Shown in pieces: positions 8,750-18,032 of a stretch of DNA of 64,000 nt. The notes under the pieces were generated by a model. The model did not search any database, was not told the DNA's origin, and worked only from the letters and a program-made list of their open reading frames with translations. The stretch comes from Paraburkholderia guartelaensis (GTDB lineage Bacteria > Pseudomonadota > Gammaproteobacteria > Burkholderiales > Burkholderiaceae), in assembly GCF_004353905.1 (NCBI RefSeq), contig NZ_SMOD01000010.1, positions 1-64,000 on the forward strand. The letters run 5' to 3'. Numbering within the stretch: position 1 is the first letter of the stretch; each line of letters begins with the position of its first letter. The position numbers and the translations under genes are program-made.

Positions 8750-10926
8750 GTCGCGGATGCACCTTCGGCGCGCAGACGATCCTGCTCCGCGATCGCCGCG
8801 GCCAGCGCGTCGCGTGTGATCACGCCCTGCTCCACCATGAAATCGCCGATCCGTCCGTGCTCGGCGGGCCGATAGCGTTGCAATGCGCCTTCGAACGCGG
8901 CGCGCTTCACCGCGCCGCGTTCGATCAGCAGATCGCCCAGCAGCGGTATGCCAGACGTGGCGGCGCCCTGCGCTTCGGCGTTTGCCTTCGCTTCATGCGC
9001 TTCGCGCACTTGCACCGGCGGCACGCCGCGCAACAGACGCAGGCCGTCCGCAACCTCGCCCTCGCGTACGATGCGCAGCACGATCGGCAACGCGCATTGC
9101 GCCTGCAACTCCGCGATCGCCGCATCCGCGAGCGGGCTCGCGCAAAGCACCACTTCATGCCCCTTGCCGTCGTTGCCTTGCGGCAGCACGCGATAACGCA
9201 CCGTGAGTTCGATCGGCAGATCGCTCGCGTAACGCGTGAGCCGTTCGCGATCGAGCCGGCCGCGCGGCAGGTCCGCCTGGAACGCGATGGCCTCCGCGAG
9301 CGTTTCCTCGTCGAGCCAGCCGTGCGCCATCAGCACACGTCCGAGCGGCGCCTCTTGCGCGTGCTCCTCGGCCAGCGCCTGCTCCAGTTCCTTCGGTCCG
9401 ATCGCCTGCCACGAAAGCAGCAGTTCGCCGAGGCGCTGCCGGCGGTCCGTGAAGCCGTCCGACGAGGGGAAGTCGTGCATGGTCTTGTCCCACACGAGCC
9501 GCTTGCCGGTGACCAGATACGCGAGATACATCTTCCACGCGCGCGAGACCGCCATGAAGTTCACGAAGTTGCCGATCACCATGCGCGGCACCGAAAGCAC
9601 GCCATGCTCCCAGCCGTAAAGCCGGGAGACGAAGTAGACGCGCTGGACCACGCGCAGCAGCAACGCGATACCGTTGGCCCATAGCACGATGGTGAGAAAG
9701 CGGGAACCCGCGAACGGCGAGGCGACCAGTTCAGGCCGAATGCCGAGAAACTCGGCGTACGCAAAGAGCAGGAACTGTGCAAGCAGCACATAAGCAATGA
9801 TGCCGACGAACGCCGTGACGATGCCCTTGCGGTCGCGCGCAAGCAGATACCGGTTGGCGATCGTGCCGGCCCAGCCCGTCTGCTCCCATCCTTGCAGGCC
9901 AATGCCGAGCGTCCAGCGCGCGCGCTGACGATAAGCGGTCCGAAACGTATCGGGAAAGAACTCGCGCACGCACAGCGGCATCGTCAGCGTGACGTCGCGC
10001 TCGGGCCCGAAGCCGAACCATGACTTGCGCCGCGTGGCGAACTCCACAGGAAAGCGCGCAAAAATCGAATGCATGCCCATGCGACCGAGGCGTTCGCCCA
10101 CGTCGTAGTCTTCGGTCAGCGTTTCCGTGTTGAAAGGCTGGTTCTGCGTCTGCTCCGCGAGCCCGGCAAGCGCGCGGCGCGAAAAGCACGTGCCTACGCC
10201 GGCAGACGGCACCGTGCCGGCAAGGCTCTCGCGCACCACGAGATCCTTCGCATGCCATTCGGCGAACTCGTCCATATAGGTGCCCGCAACGAGTTCGTAC
10301 CATTCGCGCTCGAGCGACGCCACCGGCAACTGGATCATGTCCTTGCGCGGCAACAGGTAGTTGAAGAAGCGCAACTCGAGCGGATGCAGCACGTCCTCGC
10401 TGTCGTGCAGGATCACGCCCGCGAATTCGATGCCGGTTTCCTTCTCCATGCGAAAGATCGCCTGCACGATCCAGTTCAGGCAATCGGCCTTGCAGGTGGG
10501 GCCGTCGTGCGGCACCTCCACGCGGTGGAGCTGCTTGTAGCGCCGCCGCATACGCTCGACTTCGGCAATGGTCGCCGCATCGTTCTGGTAGGTGCCGGCG
10601 AACACGACATAGTTCTTGTAGTCGAGCACGCGCACGAGGTCGGTGACCATCGAGGCGATCACATCTTCCTCGCGCCACGCGGGCACCATGATCGCCAGCG
10701 GCTGCTGTTCGCGCGTGTAGAGCTGCTCGGCACGCAACGGCTCGTAGCGGCGCTCGATCGTGAAGTAGCGGATGATCCGGCGGACCCAGTACCAGGCGTC
10801 GATAAAGAGATCGTCGATGCTCGATAGCAGGATCACCACCGCCACCACCGCCGCGAGATACTCCATGCCCTCGTAGTAGCGGCCGGCGTAGTAGTTGAGC
10901 CACCAGTCGATGGCGTGCGTGCTCAC
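8746..10926 (-). CDS. nfrB: NfrB-like inner-membrane glycosyltransferase with two MshEN-type c-di-GMP modules
   Basis: 726 residues. N-terminal membrane helix (about 22-40), GT2 domain with DSED (175-178), TED (271-273) and the processive-synthase QRARW motif (334-338), then membrane helices near 369-395 and 410-430. After residue 495 two MshEN-like modules occur: RLGELL...ALAEE...LGRVLMAHGWL (about 498-553) and LLGDLLIERGAV...RIGDFMVEQGVI (about 661-716). MshEN modules bind c-di-GMP in MshE and NfrB. In E. coli NfrB polymerises a ManNAc-containing glycan (with WecB supplying UDP-ManNAc) under c-di-GMP control. Overlaps bcsB-like and nfrA genes by 4 bp on each side, so subunits are translationally coupled. 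The Gln-x-x-Arg-Trp motif and the adjacent wecB make a glycan synthase the clear reading; the polymer itself is inferred. Confidence 0.88.
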   Translation of the reverse strand: MSTHAIDWWLNYYAGRYYEGMEYLAAVVAVVILLSSIDDLFIDAWYWVRRIIRYFTIERRYEPLRAEQLYTREQQPLAIMVPAWREEDVIASMVTDLVRVLDYKNYVVFAGTYQNDAATIAEVERMRRRYKQLHRVEVPHDGPTCKADCLNWIVQAIFRMEKETGIEFAGVILHDSEDVLHPLELRFFNYLLPRKDMIQLPVASLEREWYELVAGTYMDEFAEWHAKDLVVRESLAGTVPSAGVGTCFSRRALAGLAEQTQNQPFNTETLTEDYDVGERLGRMGMHSIFARFPVEFATRRKSWFGFGPERDVTLTMPLCVREFFPDTFRTAYRQRARWTLGIGLQGWEQTGWAGTIANRYLLARDRKGIVTAFVGIIAYVLLAQFLLFAYAEFLGIRPELVASPFAGSRFLTIVLWANGIALLLRVVQRVYFVSRLYGWEHGVLSVPRMVIGNFVNFMAVSRAWKMYLAYLVTGKRLVWDKTMHDFPSSDGFTDRRQRLGELLLSWQAIGPKELEQALAEEHAQEAPLGRVLMAHGWLDEETLAEAIAFQADLPRGRLDRERLTRYASDLPIELTVRYRVLPQGNDGKGHEVVLCASPLADAAIAELQAQCALPIVLRIVREGEVADGLRLLRGVPPVQVREAHEAKANAEAQGAATSGIPLLGDLLIERGAVKRAAFEGALQRYRPAEHGRIGDFMVEQGVITRDALAAAIAEQDRLRAEGASAT

Positions 10927-13226
10927 GATCCGCTCTGCTTGTTATCCGGGTTTTCGGCGCTCTCCTGCGCCGCGCGCGCCGCGGCGGCGGCCGCCGTTCT
11001 CGCCCGGGCCCGCTTGCGCGCAAAGCCCGCTGCGAGCAGCAGCAACACCATCACCGCGATGGCGATGCTCGGAACGCCCCAGCCCGCCCAATGACGCGTG
11101 AGCCACGCACGCTGATCGTCCATTGGCGGCACGCCGCCGGGATACTGCGTATCGAAGGTCTTGAGCACGCCGCTCGCATCGACGATGGCCACGTCGCCCT
11201 GCTGGAACTGCATGCCGGGCGGCAAAACGGGGGCCTCGCCCACGCTGCGGTAGACGATGCCGGGCGTCGTGCCCGAGCGCACCACCTGGATCAGGCCGAG
11301 ATTCGCGAGACCCGACATGTCGACGAGCATCGAGCCGCCGCGCCCCTTGAGCGTGAGGCGGCCACTCGCGAAGCTCGCGTGGGCCGCCTCGCTGTCGAGC
11401 GCGACATCGGCGGCGAGGAACGCGTCTTTCGGCTGCGCGCTCTGGCCGTTCGGCACCACCTGAAGCGTCGCGCGCGTGGGCGCCACGCCCGCCGCGTTGG
11501 CGAGCCGCGCCACGCGCGGCAGCGTCGTCACCGGGTCGGCCAGATAGGCATCGGGCACGAGTACGTCCGCCGTGCGCGAGAAACGCGCCACCATGCCCGT
11601 GAAGTTTTCGCCGAGCGGTCCCTTGCCGATGACCAGATGGCTGCCCGGCAGCACGGCCGCGGGATAGCCCTGCTCGCGCGGGCGGCAGCCGCCCGCCGGC
11701 TGGCGCTGGAACAGCACGCGCAGCGTATTGGTGGTGCCGAGCGCGTAGACGGGGATGTCCGCGCTCACGCGTTGCGTGTGGCCGTCGGTGTCGAGCAGGC
11801 GCGAGCCGATCAGCACGCCGTTGAAAAAGACCGACGCGGTCTGGCCATTGCGGTCCGCAGCGGGCGCCGCAGCCAGATCGAGCACCACGCGGCGCGGAAT
11901 GCGGCCATCGCCCGAAACGGCCGCGAGATCGAAGTTGGCCTCCCATGCCGCACTCGTCAGCACCTCTAATGTTCTCGGCGTGCCACCGATCAATGAAAGT
12001 GCGATCCGGTCGCTCGAGCCGCCCGCGCTCAGGTTCGGCGACGCGGCCAGCTCATGCACGACGAGGCGGCGCGACACGTCGATGCCGCTCCACGTGCGCG
12101 AAAGCGCGCTCACGCCGGTGTCGTCGCCGACTACCACGGTGGGCAGACCGCCCAGATGCGCGAGGCGCAATTCGCCCTTTTCGAACGGTGCGGCGAGCAC
12201 GCCGCCGGAATGCGTGCGCCACGCATCGAAGGCGGTCGCGGCATCGGCGGAAACGGCCAGCACTTCGCCGCGCAACGCATCGAGCGCTGCGCCCGCTTGT
12301 GCGCGCAACGCGTCGTCGGCGACCACGACGTTGGGTGCGAAGGCGCCTGCCGGCGCGAGTGCGATCAGCGCACCGAGTTCGGCGGGATTCGCGATCTTGT
12401 GCGAACCGCCCGCTGCCAGCGCCGCGAAAGCGGGCACCGCCTGCAACGCGGCCGGCACCTGGACGGTGCCGAGATTCACCGTGTCGCCCACCGCGGGCAT
12501 GCGCGTCGTCACGGGCGTCGCACCGCCGCGCATCAACAGGGCTTCGAGCCGCCAAGCCACATCGTAAGCCGCGGCATCGAGCTTGCCGCCGCTCACGAGG
12601 ACCACGGGTTTCGCGGGCAGCGCGCTCCACGCGGTGCGCACGTCGTTCACCGCCGAGGTGTCGAACTGATATGTGAGGCGCGTGGTGGGCGCGACCTTCC
12701 AGACGTTGCCGATCGCCGTCTGGTCCGTGCACACGTTTTCGTTGAGCACCGACGACCATTGCAGCCCCACGCGCACGAAGCCCGAGGGACGCGGCGCGCC
12801 GTCCACGCCGATGCTGAGCGACCCGTCACCCTGCGCGTCAGTGACGTTGCGCGCCTGCACGGGCGACCCGTCGAGCGAGAGCAGGAAGGTCGTGCGCCCG
12901 CCGTTGCCGCGCAGGTAGTTCGCGTCGAGCTGCAGCGTGGCGTTGCTGATCGGCAAGCCCGCGGGCACCGGCAGATAGAGCTCCTGAGCCGCGTCGGGCG
13001 CGCGCAGCACGATCGGATCGCGCACGCCGAGATCGGCCAGCGACACGGTCCGCGATTCCATGCGCCCAGCGCCGAGCTGCGCGAACGCACCGGCCAGGTC
13101 GCCCGGCGCCGCATACGCGCAACGGCTCAGCGCCGCGAGAAGCACTGCGGCCACATACGCGCAATACGGCGCACCCACGCCCTTGCGCCCCGCTGCGCGC
13201 ACCTGCCCGATCGGATCGAATCTCAC
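10923..13226 (-). CDS. BcsB-like cellulose synthase regulatory-subunit family protein
   Basis: 767 residues: signal peptide (about 24-40, ending near CAYAAPG), a large beta-rich periplasmic part, and a single C-terminal membrane helix (about 706-728, PSIAIAVMVLLLLAAGF) followed by an Arg/Ala-rich cytoplasmic tail. The pattern of alternating jelly-roll and flavodoxin-like segments (SLADLGVRDPIVL, LPISNATLQLDANY, NTLRVLFQRQPAGGC, GSHLVIGKGPLGENF) is that of BcsB, the periplasmic partner that guides the nascent chain from a BcsA-type synthase. It sits between wecB and nfrB, overlapping nfrB by ATGA. E. coli nfrAB, as I know it, has no BcsB partner, so the subunit makes this a hybrid of cellulose-type and Nfr-type machines. 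No BcsA, BcsZ or PilZ domain is present in the window. Confidence 0.8.
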   Translation of the reverse strand: MRFDPIGQVRAAGRKGVGAPYCAYVAAVLLAALSRCAYAAPGDLAGAFAQLGAGRMESRTVSLADLGVRDPIVLRAPDAAQELYLPVPAGLPISNATLQLDANYLRGNGGRTTFLLSLDGSPVQARNVTDAQGDGSLSIGVDGAPRPSGFVRVGLQWSSVLNENVCTDQTAIGNVWKVAPTTRLTYQFDTSAVNDVRTAWSALPAKPVVLVSGGKLDAAAYDVAWRLEALLMRGGATPVTTRMPAVGDTVNLGTVQVPAALQAVPAFAALAAGGSHKIANPAELGALIALAPAGAFAPNVVVADDALRAQAGAALDALRGEVLAVSADAATAFDAWRTHSGGVLAAPFEKGELRLAHLGGLPTVVVGDDTGVSALSRTWSGIDVSRRLVVHELAASPNLSAGGSSDRIALSLIGGTPRTLEVLTSAAWEANFDLAAVSGDGRIPRRVVLDLAAAPAADRNGQTASVFFNGVLIGSRLLDTDGHTQRVSADIPVYALGTTNTLRVLFQRQPAGGCRPREQGYPAAVLPGSHLVIGKGPLGENFTGMVARFSRTADVLVPDAYLADPVTTLPRVARLANAAGVAPTRATLQVVPNGQSAQPKDAFLAADVALDSEAAHASFASGRLTLKGRGGSMLVDMSGLANLGLIQVVRSGTTPGIVYRSVGEAPVLPPGMQFQQGDVAIVDASGVLKTFDTQYPGGVPPMDDQRAWLTRHWAGWGVPSIAIAVMVLLLLAAGFARKRARARTAAAAAARAAQESAENPDNKQSGS

Positions 13227-13352
13227 GTGTCATGCCTCATGGTGTCGGCGCGGCGGCGCATCCGCCGCGTGGCGGTCCTTGCCATCCCGCCTGTGGAATG
13301 CACTGATTGCCTGGCACTGCGATGCAACTGATACGTAGACAACGAGCCGCCG

Positions 13353-14576
13353 TCAATGCGCCGCGTCGGCCTCGTCCGCCTCGCCGGGCTCCGGCCGCAT
13401 GGCGACCACCGGATGCCGGTAGCCAGGCAATTCGCGGCTCGGGAACGGCTCGAACGGCTTGCCGGCGAGCGCCGCGACGATGCGCTCCGAAGCGTGCCCG
13501 TCGCCATACGGATTGACGCGCCTCGCGTAGGCGCGCCGCTCGTCTTCGTTCTCGACGAGTTCGAGCACGGCGCGCACGATCGCCGTACGGTCGGTGCCGA
13601 TGAGCTTCACAGTGCCTGCGGCAAGCGCTTCGGGGCGCTCGGTCACGTCGCGCATCACGAGCACCGGCTTGCCGAGCGCGGGCGCCTCCTCCTGCACGCC
13701 GCCCGAATCGGTCAGCACGATCGCCGCGCGCTGCATGAGGCGCACGAACTCGGGGTAGTCGAGCGGATCGGTGAGATGAACGTTCGGCGCATTGCCGAGC
13801 GTGGCGAGCACGGGGCCGCGCACGTTCGGATTCAGATGCACGGGATAGACGATCTGCATCTTGCCGGAATGCGCGAGCGTGGCGAGCGCCGCGCAGATAT
13901 GCTGGAAGCCCTCGCCGAAACTCTCGCGCCGATGTCCGGTGACGAGGAGCAACGGGCGGCCGGTGTCCGCGGGTTCGAGAAACGGAAATTGCGCGTCGAG
14001 GCGCTCGCGCAGCGCTGCGTCGTTGTCGAGCCGCTCGCACATGAGATGGAGCGCATCGATCACGGTATTGCCCGTCACGACCACGCGCCCGGCGAGCGCC
14101 TCCGCTTCGAGATTCGCGCGCGAGCTTGCCGTCGGCGCGAAGAGCAGATCGCTCACGACATCCACCACGCGCCGGTTCATTTCCTCAGGCCACGGCTCGA
14201 ACAGATTGCCGGTGCGCAGCCCGGCCTCCACGTGCCCAACCGGTATGCGGCGATGAAAGGCGGCGATGGCACCCGCCATGCTCGTCAGGGTGTCGCCATG
14301 CACGAGCACGCGCTCGGGCTGCTCGGCGGAGAGCACGTCGTCGAGCCCGGCGAACAGGCGCCCGGCGAGCCCATTGAGCGTCTGGTTCGCGGTCATCGCA
14401 CCGAGGTTGTGCGCGGGCACGATGCCGAACAGGTCGAGGACCTGCTGCAGCATGGTCTGATGCTGCCCCGTCACGCAGACGACGGACTGCACGCCGGGTT
14501 CCGCTTCGAGACGTTTGACGAGCGGCGCCATCTTGATGGCTTCGGGCCGCGTACCGAATATCGACAGGATTCGCAC
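13353..14576 (-). CDS. wecB: UDP-N-acetylglucosamine 2-epimerase (non-hydrolysing)
   Basis: 407 residues of the WecB/MnaA family, converting UDP-GlcNAc to UDP-ManNAc in the cytoplasm. Family motifs are intact: FGTRPEAIKMAPLVK at the N-terminus, VHGDTLTS (about 93-100), HVEAGLRTGN (about 115-124), PEEMNRR, VTGHRRESFG (about 213-222), TDSGGVQEEAPALGKPVL (about 290-307) and NPYGDGHAS near the end; active-site His, Glu and Asp positions lie in these. The start is GTG at 14576, giving the canonical MRILSIFGTRPE N-terminus. An acidic 25-residue C-terminal extension is unusual. It is the first gene of the glycan operon, 126 bp before bcsB-like, and presumably feeds UDP-ManNAc to the NfrB-type synthase; a role in enterobacterial-type antigen is less likely because no other wec genes are present. 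Confidence 0.92.
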   Translation of the reverse strand: MRILSIFGTRPEAIKMAPLVKRLEAEPGVQSVVCVTGQHQTMLQQVLDLFGIVPAHNLGAMTANQTLNGLAGRLFAGLDDVLSAEQPERVLVHGDTLTSMAGAIAAFHRRIPVGHVEAGLRTGNLFEPWPEEMNRRVVDVVSDLLFAPTASSRANLEAEALAGRVVVTGNTVIDALHLMCERLDNDAALRERLDAQFPFLEPADTGRPLLLVTGHRRESFGEGFQHICAALATLAHSGKMQIVYPVHLNPNVRGPVLATLGNAPNVHLTDPLDYPEFVRLMQRAAIVLTDSGGVQEEAPALGKPVLVMRDVTERPEALAAGTVKLIGTDRTAIVRAVLELVENEDERRAYARRVNPYGDGHASERIVAALAGKPFEPFPSRELPGYRHPVVAMRPEPGEADEADAAH

Positions 14577-15032
14577 AGGCAGGTTTCCGGTGAGCTGGAG
14601 TGTCCAGGCGCCGCGGCGTTGCCCGCGTGCGACGCCCCCCTTTACCGACTGTCTTCATGCCGTTGCCGCCAGCGCCCTGCCGCGCCGCCTGATTCAAGGC
14701 GGCGCGGCTGCGCGCCAGTCAGCAGTACTCTACCTGCTTAATTAGACCATTGCGCGCATGGGTGCCGCTCCGCAATGCTCGTGCACGACCGTTCGCGCCG
14801 CGATTGTTGCGATTGTTCAGCGCATTGACATGGATCGGATCATTGTTGCGTCGAGCGAGACGGATTGGATCTTGAAGCCGCGTTCGTCGTTGCGCAGCGA
14901 ATAGACGATAGCTAACGAGATTCGATGAACCATCAGGCTCGTCGCGCGTTGCGCGAGTTCGAAGTAAGCTCTTGCGACGACTGCAATCTCTTCTGCACTG
15001 CGTGCCTTGGCCACCAGCAAAAGAACAGCGAG
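14577..15032. other. Intergenic control region, wecB operon / ferritin-like gene
   Basis: This divergent spacer must carry the promoter of the glycan operon on the minus strand and of the ferritin-like gene on the plus strand. AT-richer segments occur near 14735-14745 and 14895-14925. No riboswitch, terminator or clear operator was recognised; if the ferritin-like gene starts at 14925 the spacer is 348 bp. Confidence 0.4.
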
Positions 15033-16025
15033 ATGGACGACCTCATTCTCGACGCCTTCGATGCGTCGCAACTGATTCCCGGCTTCAGCGCACCGGCGCT
15101 GCCCGTCGAGCGCCCGGACCGCGAGACGCTCGACGCAGCCGAGCACAACACGCGCCACTGGACGAGCCGTGTCACCGGTGCGCTCACGCCCGGTTCCGAC
15201 GTGCATCGCGACGAGATGTGCCGCATGTTCCGCGAGACCTTCAATCCTTACCGGCCCTCGGTACTCGATTGGCCACCGCTCGAAGCCGCGGCGCTCAAAC
15301 GCATTACCGATCTGCCCATCTGGGACATCGCCGTGCAAACGGAAGGCCGCGCGCGCCTGCGCATGGCCGCCTATGCCGCCTCGCTCGACGACGCCGTGAT
15401 GCGCGATGCGCTCGCACTCAACGCGTGGGAGGAGAACCGCCACAAGGAAGTGCTCTCGCGCATGGTGGCGGCGTACGGCATCAAGCTCGCGAGCGAGCCG
15501 CCCTACGTGTACCCCAAAGACGCAGAATGGGCTTACCTCGTGACGGGCTATAGCGAATGCGTGGACAGCTTCTTCGCGTTCGGGCTCTTCGAAGTAGCGC
15601 ATCGCTCGGGCCTCTTTCCGCCCGAACTCATCGACACGTTCGAGCCCGTCATGCAGGAAGAATGCCGCCATATCCTGCTGTTCGCGAACTGGGTGGCCTG
15701 GCACCGCGTCCGGCTCAACTGGTGGCAACGCATTCGCTTCGAGTTGAAAGTGGCCGGCGTATGGGCCTTTCTGGTGTGGGAGCGCATTGGCCTCGCGCGC
15801 GCCATGGATGCTGACGGCAACGAACACAGGCACGACAACAACTTCACGATGAACGGCGCACAGCAGGTGACGGACGTGGACATCAGCGTGCCGGAACTCA
15901 TGCACCTGTGTCTCGCCGAAAACGAGCGGCGCTTTTCGGGCTACGACAAGCGTCTGCTGCGCCCGGAGACCATGCCGCGGCTCGTGCGCTTCGCACTGCG
16001 CTTCGTGCGCGACAAGAAAAACTGA
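15033..16025 (+). CDS. Ferritin-like di-iron fold protein
   Basis: 330 residues from ATG 15033 (MDDLILDAFDASQLIPGF). The helical core has two metal-ligand-like motifs, EENRHKE (about 138-144) and EECRHILLFANWVAWH (about 217-232), the ExxH pattern of four-helix di-iron proteins, each preceded by further acidic helices. Homologues in Burkholderiales are annotated simply as ferritin-like domain proteins of unknown substrate; an oxidase or oxygenase role is possible. An in-frame upstream ATG at 14925 would add 36 residues containing a CxxC-x3-CxxC cluster; neither start has a strong ribosome-binding site. No signal peptide. It stands alone between the glycan operon and etfBA. Confidence 0.7.
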   Translation: MDDLILDAFDASQLIPGFSAPALPVERPDRETLDAAEHNTRHWTSRVTGALTPGSDVHRDEMCRMFRETFNPYRPSVLDWPPLEAAALKRITDLPIWDIAVQTEGRARLRMAAYAASLDDAVMRDALALNAWEENRHKEVLSRMVAAYGIKLASEPPYVYPKDAEWAYLVTGYSECVDSFFAFGLFEVAHRSGLFPPELIDTFEPVMQEECRHILLFANWVAWHRVRLNWWQRIRFELKVAGVWAFLVWERIGLARAMDADGNEHRHDNNFTMNGAQQVTDVDISVPELMHLCLAENERRFSGYDKRLLRPETMPRLVRFALRFVRDKKN

Positions 16026-16249
16026 CGCCCCTCTCCCGCTTGCACGCGCGCCGCTTCGTTCGAATGGACGATTGCGGCGCGCGCTGCTTTCGTGCGACGC
16101 TTCGCGCCCATGCAGATTGCGCGGCGCCGCTTTAGCGCGCTCGAAGCGCGCCTTCCGCAAAGCTGAATTCCGCGCAGCTCACGCGTCTGTCACAGTGACG
16201 AAGGTCTTCGTCAGCGACGAAAACATTGCCCCTATCGAGGAGAGAGAGC

Positions 16250-16999
16250 TTGAAAATTCTGGTGCCCGTCAAGCGCGTGGTCGATTACAACGTGAAGGTT
16301 CGTGTGAAGTCGGACGGCACGGGCGTCGACATCGCCAACGTGAAGTTTTCGATGAACCCATTCGATGAAATTGCCGTTGAAGAAGCGGTGCGTCTGAAGG
16401 AAGCGGGCGTGGCGACCGAGGTCATTGCTGTTTCCTGCGGTGTTTCGCAGGCCCAGGAAACGCTGCGCACGGCCCTCGCTATCGGTGCGGATCGTGCCGT
16501 GCTGGTCGAGTCGAATGACGATCTGCAGCCGCTCGCCGTGGCGAAGCTTTTGAAAGCGCTCGTCGACAAGGAACAACCGTCGCTCGTGATTCTCGGCAAG
16601 CAGGCTATCGACGACGATTCGAACCAGACCGGCCAGATGCTCGCCGCGCTGGCGAACCTGCCGCAAGCGACCTTCGCCTCGAAGGTGGTCGTGGCCGACG
16701 GCAAGGCGACCGTGTCGCGCGAAGTGGACGGCGGTTCTGAAACGCTGTCGCTGACGCTGCCCGCAGTCGTTACGACGGACCTGCGCCTGAACGAGCCGCG
16801 CTACGTCACGCTGCCGAACATCATGAAGGCGAAGAAGAAACCGCTGGAAACGATTCAGCCTTCCGATCTTGGTGTCGACGTCACGCCGCGTCTGAAGACG
16901 CTGAAGGTTGCCGAGCCGCCAAAGCGTTCGGCAGGCGTAAAGGTGCCGGACGTTGCGGCGCTGATCGAGAAGCTGAAAACCGAAGCCAAGGTGCTGTAA
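16250..16999 (+). CDS. etfB: Electron transfer flavoprotein beta subunit
   Basis: 249 residues from TTG 16250, which follows the ribosome-binding sequence GAGGAGAG at 7 bp and gives the canonical [18 protein letters not shown]-terminus; the longer frame from 16226 would add eight non-conserved residues. The AMP-binding EtfB signature [25 protein letters not shown] is present near residues 183-207 and [15 protein letters not shown] near 38. Together with EtfA it carries electrons from FAD-dependent acyl-CoA dehydrogenases to ETF-ubiquinone oxidoreductase. Two acyl-CoA dehydrogenase genes (21452 and 33214) lie close by. Nine-base-scale spacing to etfA indicates one transcript. Confidence 0.95.
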   Translation: MKILVPVKRVVDYNVKVRVKSDGTGVDIANVKFSMNPFDEIAVEEAVRLKEAGVATEVIAVSCGVSQAQETLRTALAIGADRAVLVESNDDLQPLAVAKLLKALVDKEQPSLVILGKQAIDDDSNQTGQMLAALANLPQATFASKVVVADGKATVSREVDGGSETLSLTLPAVVTTDLRLNEPRYVTLPNIMKAKKKPLETIQPSDLGVDVTPRLKTLKVAEPPKRSAGVKVPDVAALIEKLKTEAKVL

Positions 17000-17014
17000 G
17001 GGAGCGATTTGAAA

Positions 17015-17950
17015 ATGACGAATCTGGTTATTGCCGAACACGACAATCAGTCGATCAAGGCCGCGACGCTGAATACGGTCGCAGCAGCACAGAAGATTGG
17101 CGGCGACGTGCACGTGCTGGTCGCCGGCCACAATGCACAAGCCGCTGCCGACGCAGCCGCGAAGATCGCAGGCGTTGCGAAGGTGCTGCTGGCCGATGCG
17201 CCGCAACTCGAGCAGGGTCTCGCCGAGAACGTCGAAGCGACGGTCCTCGCCATTACGAAGAACTACTCGCACATCCTGGCGCCGGCAACGGCAGCGGGCA
17301 AGAACGTCACGCCGCGTATCGCCGCGAAGCTCGACGTCGCCCAGATCAGCGACATCACCGCGGTGCACAGCGCCGATACGTTCGAGCGTCCGATCTACGC
17401 GGGCAATGCGATCGCGACGGTGCAATCGGTCGGCCCGATCAAGGTCATCACCGTGCGTACGACGGCATTCGATGCAGTCGCGGCCGAAGGCGGCAGCGCA
17501 GCAGTCGAGAAGCTTGAAGCGGCAGCGGATAGCGGTCTCACGCAGTTCGTCGGCCGTGAAGTCACGAAGCTCGACCGCCCGGAACTCACGAGCGCGAAGA
17601 TCATCGTCTCGGGTGGCCGGGGTCTCGGCAGCGGCGAGAACTACACGAAGGTTCTCGAACCGCTCGCGGACAAGCTCAACGCCGCGCTCGGCGCATCGCG
17701 CGCAGCCGTGGACGCGGGCTACGTGCCGAACGACTATCAGGTCGGTCAGACCGGCAAAATCGTCGCGCCGCAACTGTACGTGGCGGTCGGCATCTCGGGT
17801 GCAATCCAGCACCTTGCAGGCATGAAGGACTCGAAGGTCATCGTTGCGATCAACAAGGACGAAGAGGCACCGATCTTCAGCGTGGCCGACTATGGCCTCG
17901 TGGGCGACCTGTTCACGGTCGTGCCGGAACTCGCTGGCGCAATCGGCTAA
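17015..17950 (+). CDS. etfA: Electron transfer flavoprotein alpha subunit
   Basis: 311 residues from ATG 17015 ([11 protein letters not shown]), preceded by GGGAG at good spacing; a TTG at 17009 is less likely. N-terminal alpha/beta domain (1-190) and the C-terminal FAD-binding domain with [12 protein letters not shown] (about 204-215), [25 protein letters not shown] (two adjacent blocks, about 248-272) and [10 protein letters not shown] (about 282-291), all characteristic of EtfA. Forms a heterodimer with EtfB. A hairpin terminator follows at 17977-18009. Confidence 0.95.
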   Translation: MTNLVIAEHDNQSIKAATLNTVAAAQKIGGDVHVLVAGHNAQAAADAAAKIAGVAKVLLADAPQLEQGLAENVEATVLAITKNYSHILAPATAAGKNVTPRIAAKLDVAQISDITAVHSADTFERPIYAGNAIATVQSVGPIKVITVRTTAFDAVAAEGGSAAVEKLEAAADSGLTQFVGREVTKLDRPELTSAKIIVSGGRGLGSGENYTKVLEPLADKLNAALGASRAAVDAGYVPNDYQVGQTGKIVAPQLYVAVGISGAIQHLAGMKDSKVIVAINKDEEAPIFSVADYGLVGDLFTVVPELAGAIG

Positions 17951-17976
17951 TACCGTACCTGCTTGCGAAAAGATAA

Positions 17977-18009
17977 AGGCGCCTTTGTGAAAACAAAGGC
18001 GCCTCTTTT
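17977..18009. terminator. Terminator after etfBA, possibly bidirectional
   Basis: An 11-bp stem AGGCGCCTTTG/CAAAGGCGCCT with a TGAAAA loop is followed on the plus strand by CTTTTA and preceded by GATAAA. It lies between the converging etfA and the citramalyl-CoA lyase-like gene and may also act on minus-strand transcripts. Confidence 0.85.
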
Positions 18010-18032
18010 ATCGACTTCATTGCAGCAAGCGT

